Positions 40,279 through 47,241 of a DNA stretch of 64,000 nt are shown one piece after another (position 1 is the stretch's first letter; every line of letters begins with the position of its first letter). The stretch covers positions 682,001 through 746,000 of the forward strand of contig LYSY01000001.1 in NCBI GenBank assembly GCA_001657395.1, in the 5' to 3' direction. Origin of the DNA: Rhodospirillales bacterium BBD 1991-14. Lineage in GTDB: Bacteria; Pseudomonadota; Alphaproteobacteria; Kiloniellales; Kiloniellaceae. The notes beneath the pieces were generated by a model. That model made no database searches, was not told the DNA's origin, and saw only the letters and a program-made list of their open reading frames with translations. A program made the translations under genes and the position numbers.

Positions 40279-41439
40279 GTGAGTACCGCAACAGCGCTGA
40301 TTGTCGCAGCCGGCCGTGGCCAGCGCTTCGGGACCGAACGCCCCAAGCAGTACGCGCCTTTGGGGGGCATTCCGGTGCTGCGGCATTGTCTCCTGACGTT
40401 CCTTGCCCATCCCCGCGTGGACGGCGTTCGGGTCGTTATCCATCCCGACGACCGGCCGCTCTATGACGAAGCGGTGCAGGGGCTCGATCTGGCCGAGCCC
40501 GTTCCCGGCGGCGGCAGCCGCCAGGAGTCCGTGCGCCTCGGCCTGGAGAGCCTCGAGCGGAACGCCCCCGCGTTCACCCTGATCCACGACGCCGCCCGCC
40601 CCTTCATCGACCAGGGCACGATCGACCGGGTGCTGGGCGCGCTCAGCGAACGCCCGGGCGCCATTGCCGCCCTGCCGGTGGTCGACACCCTGAAGCGCGA
40701 GGCTGATGGCCGGGTTTCCCGCACCGAAGACCGCAGCGGCCTGTGGCGGGCGCAGACGCCCCAAGGCTTTCACTATGACGCGATCCTGGCCGCGCACCGC
40801 GCCGCCCTGGGCGAAACCCTGACGGACGATGCCGCGGTGGCAGAGAAGGCCGGGCTGGCGGTTGCCCTGGTCGAAGGCAGCCCGGCCAACATCAAGGTGA
40901 CGACGCAGGACGATCTGGAAAGTGCGGAGCGATGGATCCGCAGTGCCCAGGCAACGGAGATGCGCGTCGGCCAGGGGTTCGACGTCCACGCCTTCGGCCC
41001 CGGCGACCATGTCATGCTCTGCGGCCTGCGCATCGGCCACGATGCCGCCCTGGTCGGGCATTCAGACGCCGACGTGGGGCTGCATGCCGTCACCGACGCC
41101 CTTTTGGGCGCGCTGGGGGCCGGCGATATCGGCAGCCATTTCCCGCCCGGCGACCCGCAATGGAAGGGCGCAAACTCCCGGATCTTTGTCTCCCACGTCT
41201 GCGACATGATCGCTGAGCGCGGCGGGCGGATCACCCACGTCGACCTGACGCTGATCTGCGAGCGCCCGAAGATCGGCCCGCACCGCGAAGCCATGCGCCG
41301 GCAACTGGCCACACTGCTCGAGGTGTCGGAAGACCGGGTCAGCGTCAAGGCGACGACGACCGAGAAGCTGGGTTTCCTGGGGCGCGGCGAAGGCGTGGCC
41401 GCACAGGCGACCGCCACCCTCGCTCTGCCAGAGGTCTGA
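40279..41439 (+). CDS. ispDF: Bifunctional IspD-IspF isoprenoid enzyme
   Basis: The 386-residue fusion has IspD in residues 1-225 (cytidylyltransferase; [19 protein letters not shown]) and IspF in 230-386 (MEcPP synthase). IspF has [10 protein letters not shown] with metal ligands Asp and His, [19 protein letters not shown], and DIGSHFPP. The two enzymes perform steps three and five of the methylerythritol phosphate route to isopentenyl diphosphate. Fusion is common in alphaproteobacteria. GTG 40279 is chosen after GGAGA; the longer frame from 40012 overlaps the divergent gene. Confidence 0.95.
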   Translation: MSTATALIVAAGRGQRFGTERPKQYAPLGGIPVLRHCLLTFLAHPRVDGVRVVIHPDDRPLYDEAVQGLDLAEPVPGGGSRQESVRLGLESLERNAPAFTLIHDAARPFIDQGTIDRVLGALSERPGAIAALPVVDTLKREADGRVSRTEDRSGLWRAQTPQGFHYDAILAAHRAALGETLTDDAAVAEKAGLAVALVEGSPANIKVTTQDDLESAERWIRSAQATEMRVGQGFDVHAFGPGDHVMLCGLRIGHDAALVGHSDADVGLHAVTDALLGALGAGDIGSHFPPGDPQWKGANSRIFVSHVCDMIAERGGRITHVDLTLICERPKIGPHREAMRRQLATLLEVSEDRVSVKATTTEKLGFLGRGEGVAAQATATLALPEV

Positions 41440-41461
41440 GGACAACGAACACCGGCGCGCT

Positions 41462-41953
41462 ATGGCCTCCCTTTCCCCCTGGCACCCGGCCTCCCTGCTC
41501 GCCACCTGGTTCGGCAGCGGATTGCTGCCCTGGGCGCCTGGGACCTGGGGCTCGCTGGCCGCCCTGCCCTGCGGCCTGTTGGTGCTCTGGCTGGCCGGAC
41601 CCTGGGCGCTGCTGGCCGCCACCGCCGCCGTTTTCGGGCTGGGACTTTGGGCGGCAGGGTTCTATGCCCAGATCCTGGCGGTGAAGGACCCCGGCGCCAT
41701 CGTGATCGATGAGGTCGCCGGCCAGTGGCTGGTGCTCTTCGCCGTCGCGCTGCAGCCCGATCATCTTTCCTGGCGGGAGGTTCTGCTGGCTTTCGTGCTG
41801 TTCCGGGTGTTCGACACCCTCAAGCCCTGGCCCGTCAGCTGGGCAGACCGCCACCTGAAGGGAGCCTTCGGCATCATGGCGGACGACATCGTGGCGGCAC
41901 TCTACGCCGCGCCGATTGCAATCGGCATTCTGTGGCTTTGGGAGAAGTCCTAG
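41462..41953 (+). CDS. pgpA: Phosphatidylglycerophosphatase A
   Basis: The 163-residue inner-membrane protein of the PgpA family opens with SLLATWFGSGLLPWAPGTWGS in two parts and has the acidic active-site element VKDPGAIVIDEVAGQW. FRVFDTLKPWPVSWADRHLKGAFGIMADDIVA (short pieces FDTLKPWP, KGAFGIMADD) completes the signature. It removes phosphate from phosphatidylglycerol phosphate. It lies 22 bp after ispDF and overlaps the next gene by one base. Confidence 0.94.
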   Translation: MASLSPWHPASLLATWFGSGLLPWAPGTWGSLAALPCGLLVLWLAGPWALLAATAAVFGLGLWAAGFYAQILAVKDPGAIVIDEVAGQWLVLFAVALQPDHLSWREVLLAFVLFRVFDTLKPWPVSWADRHLKGAFGIMADDIVAALYAAPIAIGILWLWEKS

Positions 41954-42447
41954 TGTTCGATCAGGCGTTGCTGAAGCAGGCCGAGGACCTGCTGGAGCGC
42001 TACCGCCAGGCGGACAAGCGGCTGGCGACGGCGGAGTCCTGCACCGGCGGCCTGATCGCCGGCTGCCTGACGGAGATCGCCGGCTCGTCCGACGTGGTGG
42101 ACCGCGGCTTCGTCACCTATTCCAACGCGGCCAAGACCCAGATGCTCGGCGTCTCGCCGGACCTGCTGGATCATCCCGGACCGGGGGCGGTCAGCGCCGA
42201 GGTCGCCGCGGCCATGGCAGAGGGTGCGCTCCAGGTATCCCGGGCCGACGTTGCCGTTTCGGCGACCGGCATCGCCGGCCCCGGCGGGGCGACCGAGACC
42301 AAGCCGGTCGGCCTGGTCTACCTGGGCTGGGCGCGGCGCGGCGCGGCGGCCGAGGCCGAACGTTTCGTCTTCCCCGGCGACCGGAGCGCCGTGCGTCTTG
42401 CCACCGTGACCGAGGCGCTGCGGCTTCTCCAGGGAGCGGTGTCCTAG
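41953..42447 (+). CDS. pncC: Nicotinamide-nucleotide amidase, CinA C-terminal type
   Basis: The 164-residue single-domain protein corresponds to the CinA/YdeJ/PncC amidase. The signature is AESCTGGLIAG with catalytic Ser and Thr, followed by DRGFVTYSNAAKTQMLGV and ATGIAGPGGATETKPVG. It deamidates nicotinamide mononucleotide, a pyridine-nucleotide salvage step. GTG 41953 overlaps the pgpA stop TAG by one base, showing coupling. The N-terminal CinA domain is absent, as in most proteobacteria. Confidence 0.93.
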   Translation: MFDQALLKQAEDLLERYRQADKRLATAESCTGGLIAGCLTEIAGSSDVVDRGFVTYSNAAKTQMLGVSPDLLDHPGPGAVSAEVAAAMAEGALQVSRADVAVSATGIAGPGGATETKPVGLVYLGWARRGAAAEAERFVFPGDRSAVRLATVTEALRLLQGAVS

Positions 42448-43176
42448 GTGTTTTGGCCGCCCGCCACACCACGGCCGCTGCCGGCGGTCAAGGTTTGGGA
42501 TGTCGTTCTGCTGATCGTGCTCTTCCTGGCCGTCGGCCTGGTCCTGGGTGCTCTCCAGGGTCCCCTCGCCGAGGCTTTCGGCAAGGAGCTGTCGCAGAAC
42601 GGCCTGGTGCCGATCCTGCTGCTGCAGTCCGGCAGCCTCATCCTGCTTGTCTATCTGCTCATTGTCGTCCGGCGGGGTGTGAGCTGGACCGACCTCGGCT
42701 TCCGGCCCGCCGACCGGGCGTGGTATCGCATTGCTCTCGCCGGCGGGCTGCTCTGCGTGCCGCTGGTCGCGCTCTCCCGACTGCTTCTTGAGCCGCTCAT
42801 CGGCGATGACTTCCAAAACCCGCAATTGGAGGTGCTGGGCGCAGGTGGCTTCGACTGGGCCAACCTGATCACGCTATTGGTCCTCGTCGGTCTGCTGGTT
42901 CCCTTCACCGAGGAACTGCTGTTTCGCGGCCTGCTCTACCCGCTGCTGCGCCGGCGCCTTTCCGTCGTTGTCGCAGCTCTCCTGAGTGCGGTCTGCTTTG
43001 CCCTGCTGCACTGGATCCCGCCGCTGGTGCCGGCCTTCACCCTGATGGGCATCATCCTGGCGATGGCGCGCGAGTACAGCGGCTCCCTCTGGCCGCCGCT
43101 GATCATTCACAGCCTCTTCAACTGCGTGAACCTGATCACCCTCTACACCGCGCTCGCCATGGGCCAGGCGGGCTGA
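42448..43176 (+). CDS. CPBP-family intramembrane metalloprotease
   Basis: The 242-residue membrane protein with about seven segments has the abortive-infection/CAAX-protease motifs: EELLFRG (Glu-Glu plus Arg), the His in LLHWIPP, and IIHSLFNCVN. It starts at GTG 42448 immediately after the pncC stop codon, so it is coupled to it. Bacterial members handle membrane-bound peptides or immunity factors; here the core-gene neighbours do not suggest a bacteriocin. Target unknown. Confidence 0.87.
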   Translation: MFWPPATPRPLPAVKVWDVVLLIVLFLAVGLVLGALQGPLAEAFGKELSQNGLVPILLLQSGSLILLVYLLIVVRRGVSWTDLGFRPADRAWYRIALAGGLLCVPLVALSRLLLEPLIGDDFQNPQLEVLGAGGFDWANLITLLVLVGLLVPFTEELLFRGLLYPLLRRRLSVVVAALLSAVCFALLHWIPPLVPAFTLMGIILAMAREYSGSLWPPLIIHSLFNCVNLITLYTALAMGQAG

Positions 43177-43192
43177 TGAAGCGGACCCATCC

Positions 43193-44380
43193 CTAGGGTT
43201 CTGTCACCTGCCGCAGATGTTCAGCCAGGTTCGCTCTGAGGATGTCCGCGGACGGCCCTTTGCCAAGGCGCAAGGCAACGCTGCCGCCGGCGGCCTCCTC
43301 CGGCCCGACCACGGCGAAGCCGGGGATGCCCAGGTTGCGGGCGTCCATCACTTTCTTGCCAAGGCGCTCGCCGCGGATGTCGGCAACAGCCCGCAGACCG
43401 GCGGCCGAAAGATCCGCCGCGACCGCCTCCGCATAGGCCGCCTGCTCCGGGCCGACGGAGGCCACCGCCACCTGGTCCGGGGCCAGCCAGAACGGCAGGT
43501 TTCCGCCGTGGTGCTCCAGCAACACGCCCAGGAAGCGTTCGATGCTGCCCAGCACGGCCTGGTGCAGCATGATGGGGCGATGCCGCTTTCCATCGCTGTC
43601 CGTGAAGGCTGCGTCCAGGCGTTCCGGTAAAACGAGATCGACCTGGATTGTGCCGCACTGCCAGGAGCGCCCTTTGATATCCCGCAGCACGAACTCCAGC
43701 TTCGGCCCGTAAAAGGCGCCCTCACCCGGCTGCAGCCTGTAGTCCAGGCCGGCCGCCGTGGCGGCCACGGCCAGCATGTCCTCGGCCCGGTCCCAGACCG
43801 CGTCCTCCCCGGCGCGCTGATCCGGCCGCGTGGAGAGCCCGACCGTCACGTCCTCGAAGCCGAAGCGGGCATAGACCGCCTTCAGCAGGCGGCAGAACTG
43901 CGCCACCTCCTCTTCCACATGCTCTTCCAGGCAGAAGATGTGGGCGTCGTCCTGCACGAAGGCGCGGGTGCGCATCAGCCCCAGCAGGGCGCCGGAGGGT
44001 TCGTTGCGCAGGCAGGCACCGAACTCCGACAGCCTGAGCGGCAGGTCGCGGAAGGAGCGCAGCCGGCTCTTGAAGATCTGGACGTGGCCCGGGCAGTTCA
44101 TCGGCTTGAGGGCACGCTGCTGGGCGCCGTCCTCGAAGACGAACATTTCTTCCGAGAACTTCTGCCAGTGGCCGCTGGCTTCCCAGAGGGCGCGGTCGAG
44201 GAGCTGCGGCGTCCGCACCTCCTTAAAGCCGGCGGCACGCATGCGCTTGCGGATCTCCTCCTCGATCAACTGGTAGATCACGAAGCCGCGGGGATGCCAG
44301 AAGATCATTCCCGGCCCCTCTTCCTGCTGGTGGAAGAGATCCATGCGCCGGGCGATGACGCGGTGGTCCTGGTCTTCCAT
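43193..44380 (-). CDS. thrS: Short threonyl-tRNA synthetase lacking TGS and editing domains
   Basis: The 395-residue protein aligns with the catalytic and anticodon-binding parts of ThrRS only; usual length is about 640. Motif 1 region lies at FWHPRGFVIYQ, motif 2 at LRNEPSGALLGLMR and motif 3 at GSIERFLG. The three zinc ligands that select threonine are kept: Cys in MNCPGH, His in QDDAHIFC, His in IMLHQA. The anticodon domain (about 295-395) is complete. The N1 (TGS-like) and N2 (editing) domains are absent, so serine misacylated to tRNA-Thr could not be cleared in cis. ATG 44380 has GAGAGAGG at 9 nt; ATG 44389 touches that site. An apparent Thr attenuator precedes it. It is probably a paralogue of a full-length ThrRS elsewhere. 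Confidence 0.9.
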   Translation of the reverse strand: MEDQDHRVIARRMDLFHQQEEGPGMIFWHPRGFVIYQLIEEEIRKRMRAAGFKEVRTPQLLDRALWEASGHWQKFSEEMFVFEDGAQQRALKPMNCPGHVQIFKSRLRSFRDLPLRLSEFGACLRNEPSGALLGLMRTRAFVQDDAHIFCLEEHVEEEVAQFCRLLKAVYARFGFEDVTVGLSTRPDQRAGEDAVWDRAEDMLAVAATAAGLDYRLQPGEGAFYGPKLEFVLRDIKGRSWQCGTIQVDLVLPERLDAAFTDSDGKRHRPIMLHQAVLGSIERFLGVLLEHHGGNLPFWLAPDQVAVASVGPEQAAYAEAVAADLSAAGLRAVADIRGERLGKKVMDARNLGIPGFAVVGPEEAAGGSVALRLGKGPSADILRANLAEHLRQVTEP

Positions 44381-44436
44381 TGTCTTCATCCTCTCTCGCG
44401 TTGGCGGAGCGTGCTGGAGACGACGGAACCGGAATC

Positions 44437-44466
44437 AAAAAAGGCCCCGTCGTTTCCGGCGGAGCC
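44437..44466 (-). terminator. Attenuator terminator in the leader of the short thrS gene
   Basis: On the minus strand GGCTCCGCCG, loop GAAA, CGACGGGGCC (10 positions, one G-U and one mismatch) is followed by TTTTTT. It lies 30 nt after the stop codon of the Thr-rich leader peptide and 56 bp before the start of the synthetase gene, so it can only end transcription before that gene is reached. Confidence 0.78.
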
Positions 44467-44516
44467 CCGTCTGGGTGTTGGTTCAAGCTGTCGAAATCAG
44501 CGCAACAAAACCCTCC
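44461..44516 (-). promoter_or_regulatory. Candidate antiterminator helix
   Basis: On the minus strand GGAG (44516-44513) can pair with CTCC (44464-44461) of the terminator's 5' arm. The nested pairs GGGT with ACCC (44513-44510 and 44476-44473) and GTTG with CAAC (44506-44503 and 44480-44477) share G44513 with GGAG, so not all pairs form at once. Forming it would break the terminator. A ribosome that reaches the leader stop codon would cover the upstream half; one stalled at the Thr codons would not. Proposed from complementarity only. Confidence 0.45.
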
Positions 44517-44580
44517 GCGGCCCGCCGGTGCGGGTCGTGGTAGTGGTGGTGGTCGCAGTGATGACGGCCAAGCGGTTCAT
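44497..44580 (-). CDS. Threonine-rich leader peptide (27 residues) of the thrS attenuator
   Basis: ATG 44580 opens a 28-codon frame: MNRLAVITA, then seven successive Thr codons (ACC ACC ACC ACT ACC ACG ACC), then RTGGPRRVLLR and TGA. Nine of 27 residues are threonine. The only protein-coding gene downstream on this transcript is a threonyl-tRNA synthetase. An in-frame ATG at 44592 would add four residues (MSLP). No ribosome binding site is visible, but a promoter 7 nt upstream would start the mRNA at or near the A of ATG 44580, which would make it leaderless, as known for trpL in Sinorhizobium. This fits a classical stalling peptide that senses charged tRNA-Thr. Confidence 0.72.
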   Translation of the reverse strand: MNRLAVITATTTTTTTRTGGPRRVLLR

Positions 44581-44587
44581 GGGCAGA

Positions 44588-44616
44588 GACATAGTCGATC
44601 CGGCGAGAAATGCCAA
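44588..44616 (-). promoter_or_regulatory. Candidate promoter of the Thr leader and short thrS
   Basis: On the minus strand: -35 TTGGCA (44616-44611), 17-bp spacer, -10 TATGTC (44593-44588). The distance from -10 to ATG 44580 is 7 nt, so the likely start nucleotide is that A. The -35 is one base from consensus and the -10 is weak (three of six). Confidence 0.5.
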
Positions 44617-44723
44617 GGATTGTTACCGCCTGGATACTTTGAAGGCTCAGGCCCGTTGCACCAGACGGCTCTTGCAAGCCTCGTGGTCCAGCGACCCGAA
44701 AGGCGGCCTTTTGTCCCATGTCA

Positions 44724-44806
44724 CCCTCGGGCTTGACCCGAGGGTCCATGTTTCGAGAGACCGGGTCTCTGGATCCGCGATGGATGCTCGGGTCAAGCCC
44801 GAGCAT
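44724..44806. repeat. Mosaic palindromic intergenic repeat
   Basis: Three palindromes follow each other: CCCTCGGG-CTTGA-CCCGAGGG (44724-44744), AGAGACC-G-GGTCTCT (44756-44770) and ATGCTCGGG-TCAAG-CCCGAGCAT (44784-44806). The outer two contain the same 17-mer in inverted orientation (CTCGGGCTTGACCCGAG and its complement), so the unit is a palindrome of palindromes, like a BIME. Such CTCGGGCTTGACCCGAG repeats recur in many alphaproteobacterial intergenic regions (from memory). It lies upstream of the thrS attenuator. Confidence 0.75.
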
Positions 44807-44849
44807 GACAGTGTTGGACGTAAGACTTTCGGCCTTCGCTTGGGGCCGG

Positions 44850-45158
44850 TCACGCTGGATCGGTGACCGGGGCGGTGGCGCGGGGCGATGAGGGCCGTGT
44901 CGCCGGGCAGAAACCGTTGGATGGCGGCGGCACCGCTACCCAGAGGGCGAGCACCACCGCCAGCAGAAGGTAATAGAGGCCGTGCCATCGGCTGGACGTC
45001 CCCCGGAAGCCGGACAGGATGTCGGCGGCGGTCGCGGCCTCCGAGGCCGGAACCATGATGGCGATCCCGTCGAGCGCCTGCGCGCGGTGCCAGGCGACAG
45101 AGAGGAAGTGGAGGGACTGGGCGAAGACCGGAATGCCGGCGGTCCTCAGCATCGCCAT
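44850..45158 (-). CDS. DUF2007-like small membrane protein, start uncertain
   Basis: From ATG 45158 the frame encodes 102 residues: a DUF2007-like (putative signal transducing) part with MLRTAGIPVFAQSLHFLSV and VPASEAATAADIL, one membrane segment (LYYLLLAVVLALWVAV, about 64-79) and a Pro-rich tail. The family similarity appears to continue upstream of the ATG (reading GWAYSSTDAGLA), yet no ATG, GTG or TTG occurs between that part and a stop codon. An ATC at 45227 has GGAGAAG 5-6 nt before it and could be a rare start, giving 125 residues. Alternatively the gene has lost its start. Confidence 0.5.
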   Translation of the reverse strand: MAMLRTAGIPVFAQSLHFLSVAWHRAQALDGIAIMVPASEAATAADILSGFRGTSSRWHGLYYLLLAVVLALWVAVPPPSNGFCPATRPSSPRATAPVTDPA

Positions 45159-45260
45159 GGCGAGGCCGGCGTCCGTGGAGCTGTAGGCCCAGCCAACGCT
45201 GACGAGATCCGGGTCCTTGCTGCTGATTGATCTTCTCCGCTGACCTTGGGATCAACCAAG

Positions 45261-45286
45261 CCGGCGTCACCCGGCCTTGACGCCGG
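45261..45286. repeat. 9-bp inverted repeat downstream of the COQ10/RatA-like gene
   Basis: CCGGCGTCA pairs perfectly with TGACGCCGG across an 8-nt spacer. It lies about 85 bp after the stop of the COQ10/RatA-like gene and has no T tail. It resembles the palindromic intergenic repeats nearby more than a terminator. Confidence 0.5.
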
Positions 45287-45369
45287 TCACGATAGCCGGA
45301 CGCCATGCACGCGTCGATAGAAAGACGATAGACTGTATTGCCGCCGCAGCGCTGGCAGCCCTTGAGGCC

Positions 45370-45855
45370 TCAGGGTTGGCTGCCGGTCTTGGCCAGGGAA
45401 GGCTGTTCTTCGCGCAGGCCGTTTTCACCGTGGAGCGCCCGGGCCCGTGTTTCGAAGGCGGCCACCATCCGGCGCACGGCCTCGTGGAACAGGGTCTCGA
45501 TGACCTTTTGCAGAATCTTGTTGCGGAACTCGAAATCGACATAGAAGTCGATCTGGCAGCCGTCCGGATGGTCTTCGAAAACCCAGTGGTTCTGAAGGTA
45601 CTTGAAGGGCCCTTCGGCATAGGAGACGTCGATGCGGTACTCCTCCGCGTTGGGATGGACCCGGCTGGTGAAGCGCTCGCGGAACATTTTGAAGCCGATG
45701 ATCAGGTCGGCGACGATCACCTCCTCCTGGCGCGACTTTATCCGCGCACCCAGGCACCAGGGCAGGAATTCGGGGTAGCGCTCGATATCGACCACGAGGT
45801 CGAAAAGCTGCCGCGGCGTATAGGGCAGGACGCGCTTTTCCGAGTGGGTAGGCAT
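45370..45855 (-). CDS. COQ10/RatA-type START-domain protein
   Basis: The 161-residue protein has the polyketide-cyclase/START fold: LPYTPRQLFDLVVDIERYPEFLPWCLGARI (short pieces YTPRQLFDLV and YPEFLPWC), then GFKMFRERFTSRV and FEFRNKILQKVIETLFHEAV. In alphaproteobacteria and mitochondria the homologue COQ10 carries ubiquinone to the respiratory chain; in E. coli RatA was reported to act on 50S subunits. The ubiquinone role is the better guess here. It is the last gene of the pdh-lip run, 35 bp after lipA. Confidence 0.87.
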   Translation of the reverse strand: MPTHSEKRVLPYTPRQLFDLVVDIERYPEFLPWCLGARIKSRQEEVIVADLIIGFKMFRERFTSRVHPNAEEYRIDVSYAEGPFKYLQNHWVFEDHPDGCQIDFYVDFEFRNKILQKVIETLFHEAVRRMVAAFETRARALHGENGLREEQPSLAKTGSQP

Positions 45856-45890
45856 GGCGGCAGACTAACCTGGGCGAGCTTGAGAAACCA

Positions 45891-46847
45891 CTAACCCGCC
45901 GCGGCCAGCTTGGCTTCCCGTGCCGCGCGCAGCCGGGCGAAATCCTCGCCCGCATGATAGGAGGAGCGGGTTAGCGGCGTCGCCGAGACCATGAGGAAAC
46001 CCTTGCCGTAGGCCATGGTCTCGTACTGCTTGAACTCCTCCGGAGTCACGAAGCGGTCGACCACGTGGTGCTTGGGCGTCGGTTGCAGGTACTGGCCGAT
46101 GGTGAGGAAGTCGACGTCGGCCGAGCGCAGGTCATCCATCACCTGCAGGACCTCTTCCTTGGTCTCGCCCAGGCCGACCATGATGCCGGACTTGGTGAAC
46201 ATGGCCGGGTCCTGGCGCTTCACCTCGTCGAGCAGGCGCAGGGAATGGAAGTAGCGCGCCCCGGGCCGGACCTCGGTATACAGCCGCGGCACAGTCTCCA
46301 GGTTGTGGTTGAAGACGTCGGGTCTCGCGTTCACCACCACCTCGACGGCCCCCTCCTTGCGCAGGAAGTCCGGCGTCAGGATCTCGATGGTCGTCTCCGG
46401 CGAGGCGTCGCGGGTCGCGCGGATCACCTGGGCGAAATGCTCGGCACCACCGTCGTCCAGGTCGTCGCGGTCGACGGAGGTGATGACCACGTGCTTGAGA
46501 CCCAGCTTCGCCACCGCCTGGGCGACATTGGTCGGCTCGAAGGGATCCAGCGCGCCGGGCTTGCCGGTGGAGACGTTGCAGAAGGTGCAGGCGCGGGTGC
46601 AGATCTCCCCCATGATCATCATGGTCGCGTGGCGCTGGGCCCAGCACTCCCCGATGTTGGGGCAGGCCGCCTCCTCGCAGACCGTGTTCAGCTTGTGGTC
46701 GCGCACGATCTGGCGGGTCGCGTGGTACTCCTTGGAGACCGGCGCCTTGACCCGGATCCAGGCCGGCTTGCGCTTCACCTCCTGGTCTGGCTTGTGGGCC
46801 TTCTCAGGATGGCGGACCCGCGGGGTCTCGGTGCTCTCGCTACTCAT
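45891..46847 (-). CDS. lipA: Lipoyl synthase
   Basis: The 318-residue radical-SAM enzyme has the auxiliary cluster motif [12 protein letters not shown] and the radical-SAM cluster [10 protein letters not shown]. The C-terminal conserved SSYHAGE ([10 protein letters not shown]) provides the Ser ligand. It inserts two sulfurs into octanoyl groups on lipoyl domains, including those of the pyruvate dehydrogenase E1 beta and E2 subunits encoded upstream in the same run. The start overlaps the CPCC gene by 8 bp. Confidence 0.97.
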   Translation of the reverse strand: MSSESTETPRVRHPEKAHKPDQEVKRKPAWIRVKAPVSKEYHATRQIVRDHKLNTVCEEAACPNIGECWAQRHATMMIMGEICTRACTFCNVSTGKPGALDPFEPTNVAQAVAKLGLKHVVITSVDRDDLDDGGAEHFAQVIRATRDASPETTIEILTPDFLRKEGAVEVVVNARPDVFNHNLETVPRLYTEVRPGARYFHSLRLLDEVKRQDPAMFTKSGIMVGLGETKEEVLQVMDDLRSADVDFLTIGQYLQPTPKHHVVDRFVTPEEFKQYETMAYGKGFLMVSATPLTRSSYHAGEDFARLRAAREAKLAAAG

Positions 46848-47241
46848 CGTCTACCTGCTTTCCGCGCCAGTAGTACAGCTCCTGGCCAACATCATAGTCC
46901 GGTATGCTGTCAAAGTAAGACCTGCCATCCTCGGGGCCGGCAGGGAACTCACTTGCCTCGTCTCGCCGTAAAGGGCGCCATTTCGGATCGCGGCGGAACC
47001 CCTTTGCCTCCGCGGTCTCAAGTGGAAAGCGGCGCAGGGCCGCTTCCTGTTCGATCACCAGGGGACGATTTGGTCCAGCCGTGGCGAACGGGTAGCGCAA
47101 CTGGACCGCGCAGTCCTCCCAGTCACACAAGGGGCAGCACGTATAGCTTCCGGGCGTCTCCTCGAAGACCAGAAAACCACAAGCCGGACAGGGGAATAGG
47201 CTGTCTACAGACGCCTTCAAGGTCCCCACCCGCTTCCCCAT
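46840..47241 (-). CDS. CPCC-type cysteine-rich protein
   Basis: The 133-residue protein has an N-terminal zinc-ribbon-like region: [28 protein letters not shown] gives two Cys-x-x-Cys pairs (FPCPACG; CCPLCDW), followed by the [12 protein letters not shown] motif of the CPCC family. The usual CPCC tetrad is read here as CPAC. Zinc or iron binding is likely; no activity is known. It is wedged between lpd and lipA: its ATG overlaps the lpd stop by one base (TAATG) and its end overlaps lipA by 8 bp, so its translation is tied to lipoate genes. Confidence 0.8.
   Translation of the reverse strand: MGKRVGTLKASVDSLFPCPACGFLVFEETPGSYTCCPLCDWEDCAVQLRYPFATAGPNRPLVIEQEAALRRFPLETAEAKGFRRDPKWRPLRRDEASEFPAGPEDGRSYFDSIPDYDVGQELYYWRGKQVDDE

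Noticed and set aside
40279-41439. ispD-ispF fusion as a novelty.
   Set aside because: The bifunctional enzyme is well known in alphaproteobacteria.
44483-44806. A shifted frame across the Thr-codon run that reads as histidine-rich (HHCDHHHYHDPH), suggesting a his-type leader.
   Set aside because: The His codons are interrupted, the frame is long with no nearby start, and no histidine gene follows. The Thr frame has a proper start, stop, terminator spacing and a matching downstream gene.
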